Origin: Thiohalophilus sp.
GTDB taxonomy: Bacteria > Pseudomonadota > Gammaproteobacteria > UBA6429 > Thiohalophilaceae
Direction of reading: 5' to 3'
DNA length: 64,000 nt
Assembly: GCF_034521165.1 (NCBI RefSeq)
Contig: NZ_JAXHMV010000013.1
Span: forward strand, 165,641-229,640
The first letter of the stretch is position 1. Each line of letters begins with the position of its first letter. Shown piece by piece: positions 41,764 through 50,478 of this stretch. Position numbers and translations under genes: made by a program. Below the pieces are notes generated by a model. The model did no database searches. It was not told the DNA's origin and was given only the letters and a program-made list of their open reading frames with translations.

Positions 41764-42332
41764 AAACCCTGAAAACACAGCTGCAAAGTATCAACCGGCA
41801 TCTGGCCGAACTGGATGCGGTGGACAATGCGCTGATCCGTGCCATCGAGAACGGCCTGGCGCTGTGTTCGCGCCCTTATGCGCAGATTGCCGATCAGCTG
41901 GGAATTGACGAGCCGGAGGTTCTGGCCCGCCTGGCGGCCTTGCAGCAACAGGGCGTAATCAAGCGCATGGGCGTTGTCGTCCGTCACCGCGAGCTGGGTT
42001 ACCGGGCCAACGCCATGCTGGTCTGGGATGTCCCCGATGAGCGGGTCTCGGAACTGGGGCGCTGTCTGAGTCAATATGACTTTATCACGCTATGTTATCG
42101 TCGCCCGCGGGTCCTGCCCGACTGGCCGTATAACCTGTTTTGCATGATCCATGGCAAATCGCGCGAGGATGTATTGCAGCGTATCGACTGGCTGATCGCG
42201 CAATGTCACCTGGAGTCACTGCCGCATCGTGTTTTGTTCAGTCGACGTCGCTTCAAGCAGCGCGGGGCTGTTTATCGGACCACAGGCAGCAATGTTGAGT
42301 CGAATCGGGACGAGAGACACTATGCAACTTGA
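41754..42332 (+). CDS. nirL: Siroheme decarboxylase subunit NirL
   Basis: 192 residues with the same Lrp-like architecture: helix-turn-helix part QIADQLGIDEPEVLARLAALQ, then VIKRMGVVVRHRELGYRANAMLVWDVPD and the L/H-type signature CYRRPRVLPDWPYNLFCMIHG. These RRPR/WPYNLF residues distinguish the NirL/NirH partner from the NirD/NirG partner. It overlaps nirD by 10 bp; an ATG at 41760 giving a 4-bp overlap is equally possible. The C-terminus overlaps nirG by 11 bp. Confidence 0.86.
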   Translation: MDMKTLKTQLQSINRHLAELDAVDNALIRAIENGLALCSRPYAQIADQLGIDEPEVLARLAALQQQGVIKRMGVVVRHRELGYRANAMLVWDVPDERVSELGRCLSQYDFITLCYRRPRVLPDWPYNLFCMIHGKSREDVLQRIDWLIAQCHLESLPHRVLFSRRRFKQRGAVYRTTGSNVESNRDERHYAT

Positions 42333-42771
42333 CGCGATTGACAAACAAATCATTAATACCCTGCAAGAGGGGTTTCCGATCACGGAACAGCCATTTTCCG
42401 AGGTGGCAGGCCAGCTTGGGCTCGATGAAAGTGAACTGATCGCTCGTCTGGAGCGGCTGCTGGCTGACAAGACATTAACCCGCTTCGGGCCAATGTATCA
42501 GGCGGAAAGGCTTGGCGGTGCGTTTACACTGGTGGGCATGAGTGTGCGCGAGGACGATTTCGACAGGGTGGTTGAAATCGTCAACAGTTTTCCCGAAGTC
42601 GCCCATAATTATGAAAGAGAACACCATTTCAATATGTGGTTTGTGATTGCCACGGAAAACCCCAAACACATTGACGCGATACTGACCGAAATTGAACTCG
42701 ATAGCGGTTACAGTTGCTACAACATGCCCAAGCAGGATGAGTATTTCGTCGGGCTCAAGCTGGCTGTGTGA
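42322..42771 (+). CDS. nirG: Siroheme decarboxylase subunit NirG
   Basis: 149 residues, Lrp-like, with the D/G-type signature FPEVAHNYEREHHFNMWFVIATE. The N-terminal helix-turn-helix-like part is EVAGQLGLDESELIARLERLL. The ATG at 42322 is preferred: the frame is open back to 42229, but that stretch lies wholly inside nirL and encodes no family residues. Pairs with NirH, whose gene overlaps by 4 bp. Confidence 0.85.
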   Translation: MQLDAIDKQIINTLQEGFPITEQPFSEVAGQLGLDESELIARLERLLADKTLTRFGPMYQAERLGGAFTLVGMSVREDDFDRVVEIVNSFPEVAHNYEREHHFNMWFVIATENPKHIDAILTEIELDSGYSCYNMPKQDEYFVGLKLAV

Positions 42772-43295
42772 ACGACGGGTTGAAAACAATGCAGGCATTA
42801 AAAGAAGATAAAGTATCGATGCTGGACGAGACGGATCGCCGGATTATCCTGGCGACTCAGGACGGCCTGCCGCTGGAGCGCCGCCCCTATGAGGCGGTGG
42901 CAAGGAAGCTGGATATCAGCGCCGAGGAAGTGATGCAGCGCCTGCGTCGAATGTCGGATGACGGGATTATCCGTCGTATCGCCGCGGTGCCGAATCATTA
43001 CAGGCTCGGTTATACCGCCAACGGCATGAGTGTCTGGAACGTGCCCGATGAGCACGTGGAGGCGCTGGGCAAGCAGGTCGGTGCGCTCGATTTTGTCAGC
43101 CATTGTTACCGTCGACCCCGTCATCTTCCGGCCTGGCCCTACAATCTGTTCGCGATGGTTCACGCTGGCAGCCGTGAAGAGGCACTGGAAAAGGTCGATG
43201 AAATCGCCCGCTTGCTGGGTGAGAACGATCGCGGTCACGACGTGTTATTCAGCCGCCGTATTCTTAAAAAGACCGGAATGCGGCTGACCCCCTAG
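42768..43295 (+). CDS. nirH: Siroheme decarboxylase subunit NirH
   Basis: 175 residues, Lrp-like, carrying the L/H-type signature CYRRPRHLPAWPYNLFAMVHAG and DVLFSRRILKKTG near the end. Four separate subunit genes D, L, G and H are therefore present, as in Pseudomonas stutzeri/aeruginosa, not fused as in some Paracoccus-like organisms. The GTG at 42768 overlaps nirG by 4 bp. ATGs at 42789 and 42819 are possible alternatives, the latter matching the start of the conserved domain (MLDETDRRI). Confidence 0.86.
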   Translation: MNDGLKTMQALKEDKVSMLDETDRRIILATQDGLPLERRPYEAVARKLDISAEEVMQRLRRMSDDGIIRRIAAVPNHYRLGYTANGMSVWNVPDEHVEALGKQVGALDFVSHCYRRPRHLPAWPYNLFAMVHAGSREEALEKVDEIARLLGENDRGHDVLFSRRILKKTGMRLTP

Positions 43296-43304
43296 GAGGC
43301 CATT

Positions 43305-44528
43305 ATGTTCAGAATTACCCGGTATATGAAAGAGCTGGACAAACTCGTCAAGGGGGCGGACGCTATATTGCCTCCCCGGCACGAGCCCACAGGGCCGGTT
43401 GTGATCTGGAACCTGATTCGTCGCTGCAATCTGACCTGCAAGCATTGTTACTCCATTTCGGCCGACAAGGATTTTCCGGGGGAACTGGATACGCAACAGG
43501 TCTATGAAGTGATGGATGACCTCAAGGGGTATGGCGTACCGGTGCTGATCCTCTCCGGTGGCGAGCCGCTGATGCGAGGGGATATTTTTGATATTTCGCA
43601 TCGAGCGAAGTCCATGGGTTTTTATGTCGGCCTGTCCACCAACGGCACCATGATCAGCGAGGATAATATCGAGCAGATCGCGGCGGTGGGTTACGACTAT
43701 GTCGGCATCAGTGTCGACGGTGTCAAAGAGACCCATGACTATTTTCGACGTAAACAGGGCGCTTTCGAGGAAGCGATGAATGGCATTCGGCTGTGCCGTG
43801 ATCATGGCATCAAGGTCGGTCTGCGGTTTACACTGACCATGGATAACGCCAGCGAGTTACCCCAACTCCTTGAGCTGATGGAACAGGAAGAAATTGACAA
43901 ATTCTATCTGTCGCATCTCAACTATGCCGGTCGGGGTAATAAAAACCGCAAGGATGATGTTGTGCATCAGTTGACCCGGGATGCCATGGATCTGCTGTTC
44001 GAAACCTGCTGGGAAAATATCCAGAACGGGACCGAACGGGAATTTGTCACTGGCAACAACGATGCCGACGGCGTCTACCTGTTATTCTGGATCGCGCGCA
44101 ATTTCCCGCAGCATCTGGACTACATGCAGGCGCGACTGGAACAGTGGGGCGGCAATGCCACGGGTGTGAATATTGCCAACATCGATAATCTGGGTAATGT
44201 GCATCCCGATACCTTCTGGTGGGATTACACCCTGGGCAATGTCAAACAGCGCCCCTTCTCCAAAATCTGGGAAGATACCAGTGACCCGTTGATGGCCGGC
44301 CTCAAGGCCGAACAGCGTCCACTCAAGGGCCGCTGTGCCCAGTGCCGACATCTGGCCGTCTGTGGCGGGAATACCCGGGTACGTGCCTGGCAGTTGAGCG
44401 GCGATCCCTGGCAGGAAGATCCGGCCTGCTATCTGACCGACGAAGAAATCGGTTATACCGGCCTCCACGAACGATTGCAGCTCTATCCCTATTCCCGTCA
44501 TCGTCAGGTTGCACAGCTTAAATCCTGA
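43305..44528 (+). CDS. nirJ: Radical SAM heme d1 synthase NirJ
   Basis: 407 residues. The radical SAM cluster is C41-N-L-T-C45-K-H-C48, followed by GGEPLMR (SAM contact). The C-terminal SPASM/twitch-like region contains CAQCRHLAVCGGNTRVRAW with auxiliary-cluster cysteines. NirJ replaces two propionate side chains of didecarboxysiroheme by oxo groups. The strong site CTAGGAGG precedes the ATG, 9 bp after nirH. An intergenic repeat region follows, so the operon may end here. Confidence 0.93.
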   Translation: MFRITRYMKELDKLVKGADAILPPRHEPTGPVVIWNLIRRCNLTCKHCYSISADKDFPGELDTQQVYEVMDDLKGYGVPVLILSGGEPLMRGDIFDISHRAKSMGFYVGLSTNGTMISEDNIEQIAAVGYDYVGISVDGVKETHDYFRRKQGAFEEAMNGIRLCRDHGIKVGLRFTLTMDNASELPQLLELMEQEEIDKFYLSHLNYAGRGNKNRKDDVVHQLTRDAMDLLFETCWENIQNGTEREFVTGNNDADGVYLLFWIARNFPQHLDYMQARLEQWGGNATGVNIANIDNLGNVHPDTFWWDYTLGNVKQRPFSKIWEDTSDPLMAGLKAEQRPLKGRCAQCRHLAVCGGNTRVRAWQLSGDPWQEDPACYLTDEEIGYTGLHERLQLYPYSRHRQVAQLKS

Positions 44529-44642
44529 ACAGGGAGTGGTTTACTTGTGAATAGTCTAAATACGTGTTCCGAATACCTGCCCATTTTACTGAGTAGCCTG
44601 AATCAAGGAGCAACGCGACGGATCCAGGTTTTTCCGGGCGCA

Positions 44643-44668
44643 GGTGGAATCGCTTCGCTTGTTCCACC
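44643..44668. repeat. REP-like hairpin
   Basis: GGTGGAA (44643-44649) pairs with TTCCACC (44662-44668) with GCTTCGC in the loop. It resembles the compact REP palindromes found in intergenic regions of many gammaproteobacteria. It is a different sequence from modules A and B at 61094. The rest of 44529-44640 shows no gene. Confidence 0.65.
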
Positions 44669-44720
44669 CTACAGGCGTGCTCGGGTATTGCGAACTTTTA
44701 TTTAGAAAAAGGGTTTTTAA

Positions 44721-44812
44721 TCCACCGAAAACACTGAATACACCGACCTGCACCGAAGAATGACATTCAGTGTTTTCAGCGCTTTCGGTGCTTTCGGTGC
44801 TTTCAGTGTTAC
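44721..44812. repeat. Palindromic repeat element 6 (ACCGAA/ACTGAA type)
   Basis: Left arm 44721-44762 is built from imperfect 9-bp units (ACCGAAAAC, ACTGAATAC). The right arm 44765-44812 is the inverted complement (TTTCGGTGC, TTTCAGTGT units). The arms almost abut, so a long hairpin is possible. It resembles the inner pair of the element at 18588-18683 and lies 54 bp before nirN. Confidence 0.85.
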
Positions 44813-44866
44813 ATTGAATTGAACGTATTGTGCGGGCTGGATCCAGGGATTCAAAAGGATAAGTGC

Positions 44867-46432
44867 ATGTCGAAGTTGTTTGATCCTCTCGCAGGTCGTC
44901 GGATTAAAACGGTCCTCGTACTGTTGTCGTTATCCTTCGCGGTTGTTGCGAGTCCGGACAGGGTTTATCAGAAAAACTGTGCCAGCTGTCATGCCCCGAA
45001 TCGGCTGGGCGCCATGGGGCCGGCGCTGTTGCCCGGCAATCTCAAACGGTTGAAAAAGAACGAGGCGGCCGAGGTTATTCGGCAGGGACGGCCGGCCACG
45101 CAAATGCCGGGCTTCGCCGACAAACTCACTGATGCGCAGGTTGCCGCGCTGGTCGAGTATATCTATACCCCCTTGCCGGAATCGCCTTCATGGGGTGAGG
45201 CGGAGATAACCGCCTCGCATCAACTTCATTATCGGCAGTCCGAACTCTCGGATACACCGATCTTCGAAGCCGACCCGCTCAACCTGTTTATTGTGGTGGA
45301 ACTCGGGGATCATCACGCGACCGTGCTGGATGGTGACAGGTTTGAACCCATTCATCGCTTCGAGACTCATTTCGCCCTGCATGGCGGGCCCAAGTATTCG
45401 CCGGGCGGGCGTTACGTCTATTTTGCCTCGCGTGACGGCTGGATCAGCAAGTTCGATATGTACAACCTCAAGACCGTGGCCGAGGTGCGCGCCGGGATCA
45501 ATACCCGCAATCTGGCCGTCTCCGCCGACGGGCGCTATGTCATGGTTGGTAACTACCTGCCGCATACGCTGGTATTGCTTGATGCCAAGGATCTCTCCCT
45601 CATACGGATTTTCGATGTCAGGGACAAACAGGGCCGGTCTTCACGGGTCAGCGCCGTGTATACGGCTCCGCCGCGAGGCAGCTTTATTGCCGCGTTGAAA
45701 GACGTCAAGGAAGTCTGGGAGATTAGCTATCTGGACGAACCGGAGCCGGTCGCGGTTGGATATATGCATGACTATCGCTATGAAGAAGGCTACATGGATC
45801 GCGGGCCGTTCCCCCTGCGACGGATCGTGCTGGACGATTATCTGGATGATTTCTTTTTTGACCAGGAATACAAACACCTGATCGGCGCGGCACGTAATGC
45901 CAACAATGGCCAGGTGGTGAATCTGATCGTCGGGCGCAAGATCGCCGAGGTTGATCTTCAGGGATTACCGCATCTGGGCTCCGGGATCAGCTGGGACTAC
46001 CAGGGACGGCGCGTGCTGGCGACGCCCAACCTCAAGGCCGGAGAGGTCAGCATCATCGATATGCAAACCTGGGAAACGATTAAAAAGATCAAAACCGGCG
46101 GCCCCGGGTTTTTCATGCGCAGCCACAAAAACAGTCCTTACGCCTGGGTCGATGTTTTCTTCGGCCCGAATCACGACCAGGTGCACATCATCGACAAGGC
46201 CACGCTGGAGATCGTCAAAACCCTCAAGCCAGAGCCGGGCAAAACCGCCGCCCATGTCGAATTCGACCGCGGCGGCCGCCACGCCCTGCTGAGTATCTGG
46301 GACGAGGAAGGTTATGTCATCGTCTACGATGCAAAGACCCTCGAAGAGGTCAAGCGTCTGCCGATGAACAAACCGTCGGGCAAGTACAACGTCTACAACA
46401 AAACGCGCTACACCGAGGGCACCAGCCATTAG
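44867..46432 (+). CDS. nirN: NirN, dihydro-heme d1 dehydrogenase
   Basis: Periplasmic NirS paralogue of about 521 residues that performs the final step of heme d1 synthesis by oxidising a propionate to acrylate. Signal sequence (VLVLLSLSFAVVA) then heme c site C38-A-S-C41-H42. The d1-type propeller occupies about 120-521, with GRYVYFASRDGWISKFDMYN and NKPSGKYNVYNKTRYTEG at the end. It is shorter at the N-terminus than NirS, and it falls in a heme d1 locus that already has nirS. The start at 44867 has AGGA 7 bp upstream; an in-frame ATG at 44819 lies in the repeat. Confidence 0.87.
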   Translation: MSKLFDPLAGRRIKTVLVLLSLSFAVVASPDRVYQKNCASCHAPNRLGAMGPALLPGNLKRLKKNEAAEVIRQGRPATQMPGFADKLTDAQVAALVEYIYTPLPESPSWGEAEITASHQLHYRQSELSDTPIFEADPLNLFIVVELGDHHATVLDGDRFEPIHRFETHFALHGGPKYSPGGRYVYFASRDGWISKFDMYNLKTVAEVRAGINTRNLAVSADGRYVMVGNYLPHTLVLLDAKDLSLIRIFDVRDKQGRSSRVSAVYTAPPRGSFIAALKDVKEVWEISYLDEPEPVAVGYMHDYRYEEGYMDRGPFPLRRIVLDDYLDDFFFDQEYKHLIGAARNANNGQVVNLIVGRKIAEVDLQGLPHLGSGISWDYQGRRVLATPNLKAGEVSIIDMQTWETIKKIKTGGPGFFMRSHKNSPYAWVDVFFGPNHDQVHIIDKATLEIVKTLKPEPGKTAAHVEFDRGGRHALLSIWDEEGYVIVYDAKTLEEVKRLPMNKPSGKYNVYNKTRYTEGTSH

Positions 46433-46476
46433 ATAAATAAACGGGGTATCTCGCCTTTAATCTGTGTTACTGGAAA

Positions 46477-46698
46477 TTAACGCGGAGAACGCAAAGGCGC
46501 AGAGAACGCAAAGTTGTTATAAAAATATTTTCTGTATCTTAATGGCATTGCGCTGTTTTCATGCGCACATGTTTGTTGGCATATAGATTCGATATTAACT
46601 GCTTACCGTGTGCGCGCAATAAGGGATATGTTGGAAACTGAAGAAAATAAAGTTATTTTCTTTGCGAACTTTGCGTCTCCGCGTTCTTTGCGTTACTT
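46477..46698. repeat. Palindromic 8-9-bp-period repeat element 7
   Basis: Left arm 46477-46515 and right arm 46659-46698 (TTTGCG/CTCCGCG units) are inverted copies, with about 143 bp of AT-rich DNA between. It fills the gap between the convergent ends of nirN and moaA. Confidence 0.87.
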
Positions 46699-46723
46699 CC
46701 ACCTGGTTTGAACAGTGGAAATA

Positions 46724-47704
46724 TCAGCCACCCGTCATGGACATGAAGCGCAGCACCTGTTCCGGTTTTTCGTTGAACTCGTGGCGCTCGGGTTTGAGGG
46801 CAATGGCCTTGACGATGTGCTGTTCCAGTTCGGCATCTGTGATCCCGGCGCGTAGAAGCTCGCGCAGCGGGTAGCGCTCTTCCTGGCCGAGGCACATGTA
46901 CAGGGTGCCGTCCACGGATAATCGCACCCGGTTGCAGGTCTCGCAGAAGTGTTGCGAGATGGGGGTAATAAAGCCAATGCGCAAATCCGTGCCGGCCACC
47001 TGCACATAACGGGCCGGGCCGCCGCCGGGCATCATGCCGGGCAGCAGTTCGAAACGTTCAGCCAGACGTGCTTTGACGTCCTGCAAACTGAGGTACTGAT
47101 CGGTGGCGGCGCGGCCGGTTTCGCCGACCGGCATGGTCTCGATAAAACGCAGGGTGAAGTCATGTTCGATACAAAAGTCGACCATGTCCTCGACTTCATC
47201 GTCGTTGACGCCTTTCATCACCACCATGTTGATCTTGATGGGATGGAAGCCGGCCTGTTTGGCGGCCATCAGACCGTTGAGGACTTTTTCCAGCTTGCCC
47301 TGGGTGATTTCCTTGAAGCGCTCGGGTTTGAGGGTATCCAGGCTGACATTGATGCGGCTGACGCCGGCGTCGAACAGCGCCTGACCGTGCTTGTCCAGGC
47401 GGGTGGCATTGGTGCTCAGCGACAGATCCTCGATCCCGGGCAGGGCCGCCAGGCGGGCGGCCAGCCCGGGGAGGTTCTTGCGTACCAGCGGCTCGCCGCC
47501 GGTGACGCGTACCCGGCGGGTGCCGAGCCGGCCGAAGGCGCCGATGACCCGTTCGATTTCATCCGGTGTCAGCCAGTGTGCCGGCTCCTCGAAGTCTTTG
47601 AATCCTTCGGGCATGCAGTACTTGCAGCGCAGGTCGCAGCGGTCCGTGACCGAGAGCCGGACATATTCGATGCGTCTGCCGAAGGGGTCGATGAGGTCTG
47701 CCAT
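46724..47704 (-). CDS. moaA: GTP 3',8-cyclase MoaA
   Basis: Radical SAM enzyme of 326 residues that begins molybdopterin synthesis from GTP. The N-terminal cluster is C23-D-L-R-C27-K-Y-C30. GGEPLVR is the SAM contact. The second cluster uses C254, C257 and C271 (CETC...MCLG). The essential C-terminal Gly-Gly is present (SMTGG). Start ATG at 47704. It stands alone on the minus strand; the molybdoenzyme SoeA encoded nearby would need its product. Confidence 0.96.
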   Translation of the reverse strand: MADLIDPFGRRIEYVRLSVTDRCDLRCKYCMPEGFKDFEEPAHWLTPDEIERVIGAFGRLGTRRVRVTGGEPLVRKNLPGLAARLAALPGIEDLSLSTNATRLDKHGQALFDAGVSRINVSLDTLKPERFKEITQGKLEKVLNGLMAAKQAGFHPIKINMVVMKGVNDDEVEDMVDFCIEHDFTLRFIETMPVGETGRAATDQYLSLQDVKARLAERFELLPGMMPGGGPARYVQVAGTDLRIGFITPISQHFCETCNRVRLSVDGTLYMCLGQEERYPLRELLRAGITDAELEQHIVKAIALKPERHEFNEKPEQVLRFMSMTGG

Positions 47705-48007
47705 ACAATAACCGAGTGCGTTGCCATGGAAATATTTTGATTATAGGTGAAAATTAGTAGTTTGTAATGTGCTGAAAAACCTTCAAAAATCCGGTTAATT
47801 GGCGCTATTGTGGGCCGATCTGACAGAGCCAGTAGCCGTCGGATGACGGTGTGCAATCCGGTGTCGGAGGATAAGTGAGCGCTCACTCGGAACTAATTCA
47901 AATATTCTAAAGTAGTGATATCCTCTGCCGATATCCTTATTACCTATTTAACTTGGGGTAAACCCCTAATCCGACAGAGACTGTTCCCCCGTGGCGGGGC
48001 GATTTGA
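47705..48007. other. Divergent moaA-diguanylate cyclase intergenic region
   Basis: 303 bp containing a 14-bp perfect palindrome (47874-47887) and, just before the cyclase start, two possible hairpins: GGGGTAAACCCC near 47956 and CCCCCGTGGCGGGG near 47987. I do not recognise a known riboswitch. No gene is seen. Confidence 0.5.
47874..47887. promoter_or_regulatory. Perfect 14-bp palindrome, possible operator
   Basis: AGTGAGCGCTCACT is fully self-complementary and lies 121 bp before the diguanylate cyclase start and 170 bp before moaA. TetR-like and similar repressors bind sites of this form. No such repressor gene is in the window. Confidence 0.5.
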
Positions 48008-49270
48008 ATGCGATACTCCCTACGAAAGCGAATGCTGCTCGGTACCGGCCTGATGCTGGTGCCCTTGCTGTTGCTGGGCATTGTCGGCTATTTGCTTTAT
48101 CTGCAAACCATCGATTCGTTCGAGGCGGTGATTCAGGAAAGCCTGCCGGTGGGCCTGCCGGTCGGCGAGCTCCATCGTGACATCCTGCAGCTCGATATGC
48201 CGCTGGACAAATACCTGCTCACCGGCAGCCAGCGCGAGCGCCAGCGGTTCAGCCAACAGACCCGGGATATCGATCGCCAGTTCAGTACCCTGCTGAACAA
48301 TACCGGCCTGCAGCGGGAATATCGCACGGATATCAAGCGTGCGGCGGCAAGCTGGCGCGAACTGGTCGCGCTGGGTGAGGCGATTATCGAGCGGGATAGC
48401 ACCGGCCACACGGTTCCGCTGGCGGATATCACCCATTTCGAAGAGCAGCAGCAGAAAACCAGCCGGATACTGGATGAGGTTTATACCACCCTGCAGGTCG
48501 AAATCCGGATGAACTATCAAAATGCCCTGCATAACCAGCAACAGATTCAGGTGTTGCTGCTGGTGGTATTCATCGCCGGAGTACTGGTGGCGATCGGTAT
48601 TGGCAACCGGCTGGCTCGCCAGGTGCTCAGGCCGCTCGCCGTGTTAAGCGAGGGTACCGAGCGTTTCGGCAAGGGCGATTTGAGCCACCGGATTGAGCTG
48701 GAAGACCGAGACGAATTTGGCCAGTTGGCCAATACCTTTAACAACATGGCCGATGAACTCGAATTTCTCGCCTCGTATGACAGCCTCACCGGGCTGTTGA
48801 ACAAACGCGAGTTCGAACAGCGCCTGCAGGATGAAGTGCGGCGCGCCAAACGTACCCGGCACCCGTTTGTGTTGTTGCTGGTGGATCTCGATTATTTCAA
48901 ACAGGTGAACGATATCTACGGGCACCCGGCGGGGGACCATACCCTGCGGGTGCTGGCCTCGCTGTTGAAAAAGCAGGTCCGTGAGGCGGACTACGTGGGG
49001 CGCTATGGCGGGGAGGAGTTCGGAATTATTCTCACCGATACCTCGGAGACGGATGCCCGGGATACCGCGGAGCGCATCCGCCGGGTGGTCGAGGAAAAGG
49101 CGTTTGCCATCAGCGACAACACGACGATCAACATCACGCTCAGTGTCGGCCTGGCATGCTACCCCGACGACGCCGCCAACGCCGAAATGCTGATCGCCTG
49201 TGCCGACGAAGCGCTTTACAAAGCCAAGGACACCGGCCGCAACCGCATGATCGCCTTCAGCGACAGCTAA
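48008..49270 (+). CDS. Membrane diguanylate cyclase (sensor-HAMP-GGDEF)
   Basis: 420 residues. Helix 1 at about 11-31 (LGTGLMLVPLLLLGIVGYLLY), a helical periplasmic domain to about 182, helix 2 at about 183-200 (VLLLVVFIAGVLVAIGIG). HAMP follows (about 203-255, LRPLAVLSEGTERFGKGDL), then GGDEF (about 258-418). The active site is GGEEF, and the READ five residues earlier is an intact RxxD inhibitory site, so a product-inhibited active cyclase is likely. The ligand of the sensor is unknown. An unusual structured leader precedes it. Confidence 0.93.
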   Translation: MRYSLRKRMLLGTGLMLVPLLLLGIVGYLLYLQTIDSFEAVIQESLPVGLPVGELHRDILQLDMPLDKYLLTGSQRERQRFSQQTRDIDRQFSTLLNNTGLQREYRTDIKRAAASWRELVALGEAIIERDSTGHTVPLADITHFEEQQQKTSRILDEVYTTLQVEIRMNYQNALHNQQQIQVLLLVVFIAGVLVAIGIGNRLARQVLRPLAVLSEGTERFGKGDLSHRIELEDRDEFGQLANTFNNMADELEFLASYDSLTGLLNKREFEQRLQDEVRRAKRTRHPFVLLLVDLDYFKQVNDIYGHPAGDHTLRVLASLLKKQVREADYVGRYGGEEFGIILTDTSETDARDTAERIRRVVEEKAFAISDNTTINITLSVGLACYPDDAANAEMLIACADEALYKAKDTGRNRMIAFSDS

Positions 49271-49293
49271 CTATCATTTTTTAGGATTTGTGG

Positions 49294-49458
49294 AAGGAAC
49301 GCAGAGGACGCAAAGTCGCAAAGAACGCAAAGTATTGGGGTAAGCTTTTAATCCATTGAATTTTGAATTCGATGCGCACTCCGATATAAGTTTTCGAATA
49401 TTCCAGACATTTAACATTATGTCTGCGTACTCCGCGCCTTTGCGTTCTTTGCGTTATT
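49294..49458. repeat. Palindromic 8-9-bp-period repeat element 8
   Basis: Left arm 49294-49333 (ACGCAGAGG/ACGCAAAG units) and right arm 49421-49458 are inverted copies with an AT-rich interior. It occupies the gap between the convergent diguanylate cyclase and FixJ-like genes. Confidence 0.87.
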
Positions 49459-49493
49459 CTCCGAGATTTTAGAAAGTGACGCGCTGACTTCGG

Positions 49494-50123
49494 CTAACGT
49501 GAGTTCTTGCCGTTGCCGGCTTCGCGCATCATCATGGCCATTTTGACCAGGTCGGCGATGGAGCGGGCCTGCATTTTTTCCATCACCTTGGCGCGATGGA
49601 CTTCCACGGTCTTGACGCTGATACCCAGTTCCTCGCCCACGTCGCGGTTGGGCTTGCCGGTGACGACGCGGTCCATGACTTCCTGTTCGCGGGTGGTGAG
49701 GTTGTCGTAGCGCGTCTGCAGGTTTTCCAGTTCGGCACGCTGTTTGAGCCGGTCGCGATGTTTTTGCACCGCCGACTGGATGGTATCCAGCAATACCTGA
49801 TCGTTAAACGGTTTTTCGATGAAATCGACCGCGCCGTTTTTCAGAGCCCGCACCGCCATGGGGACATCGCCGTGGCCGGTGACAAAGATGATGGGCAGAT
49901 CGATGCCCCGGTCGGCGAGAATATGCTGCAGATCCAGCCCGCTGATCCCCGGCATGCGAACATCGAGAATCAGGCAACCGAGGGAGTCTTCCCTGTAGTT
50001 GTCCAGAAATTCATTGGCCGAGCCGTGCGTCTTAATATTCAATCCTACCGACTCGATTAACCACTGAATCGATTCACGCACGGCCTGATCATCGTCTACT
50101 ACATGGATGGTCGGTTTTTTCAT
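49494..50123 (-). CDS. FixJ-type response regulator (orphan)
   Basis: Receiver plus LuxR-type helix-turn-helix, about 209 residues. The receiver has DDD at its start (HVVDDDQAV), phospho-acceptor Asp in CLILDVRMPGISG and Lys in FIEKPFND. The output domain has LTTREQEVMDRVVTGKPNRD and the recognition helix GISVKTVEVHRAKVMEKM. The ATG at 50123 is chosen because upstream residues in the same frame are not conserved and the frame there overlaps an inverted repeat region. No histidine kinase lies nearby. It is downstream of soeC on the same strand but separated by a terminator and 355 bp. Confidence 0.9.
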   Translation of the reverse strand: MKKPTIHVVDDDQAVRESIQWLIESVGLNIKTHGSANEFLDNYREDSLGCLILDVRMPGISGLDLQHILADRGIDLPIIFVTGHGDVPMAVRALKNGAVDFIEKPFNDQVLLDTIQSAVQKHRDRLKQRAELENLQTRYDNLTTREQEVMDRVVTGKPNRDVGEELGISVKTVEVHRAKVMEKMQARSIADLVKMAMMMREAGNGKNSR

Positions 50124-50197
50124 TATTGTTGCTTGTCTTGCCCTGTATTCCTCCGGCTGTGCCCACATCCCGGAGGACAGAATTGTCCAGTGTGAAG

Positions 50198-50291
50198 CCA
50201 TTTCACATTACTCCCGCAGGTTCGCGAGGTTCCAGATTGGAAGCCATCCCCAAATGTGCTGTTATCTGGGGTTATCGGCAATGTGAAATGG
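50198..50291. other. Long inverted repeat upstream of the FixJ-like gene
   Basis: CCATTTCACATT (50198-50209) has a perfect inverted copy at 50280-50291. Between them is a second pair (CCCCA/TGGGG near 50248 and 50266). A T7 run follows at about 50300. This may be a structured leader, an operator pair or a decayed terminator; nothing else is seen in 50124-50425. Confidence 0.5.
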
Positions 50292-50425
50292 TTCTCAAAT
50301 TTTTTTGTCAGCTACAGCCTGGGGGGGAAATCGGGTGTATAACCCTTGCGATACAATGACTTAAGTTCTACAAGGATATAGCATGGCGCTGCGGAACGTT
50401 ATTGGGGAAAACCCTTATTTTCAGA

Positions 50426-50454
50426 AAAAAAGCGCATCGAGTGATGCGCTTTTT
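50426..50454. terminator. Rho-independent terminator after soeC
   Basis: A-rich 5' flank, stem AGCGCATC pairing with GATGCGCT around GAGT, then a T-run. Because of the flanking A and T tracts it reads as a terminator on both strands. It lies 25 bp beyond the soeC stop and should end the soeABC transcript. Confidence 0.85.
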
Positions 50455-50478
50455 ACAGGTAGTTGCCGGTATGGCCGG

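Noticed and set aside
44867..46432. Second nitrite reductase NirS
   Set aside because: The protein is shorter at the N-terminus, and it belongs to a heme d1 biosynthetic locus that already has nirS. NirN fits better.
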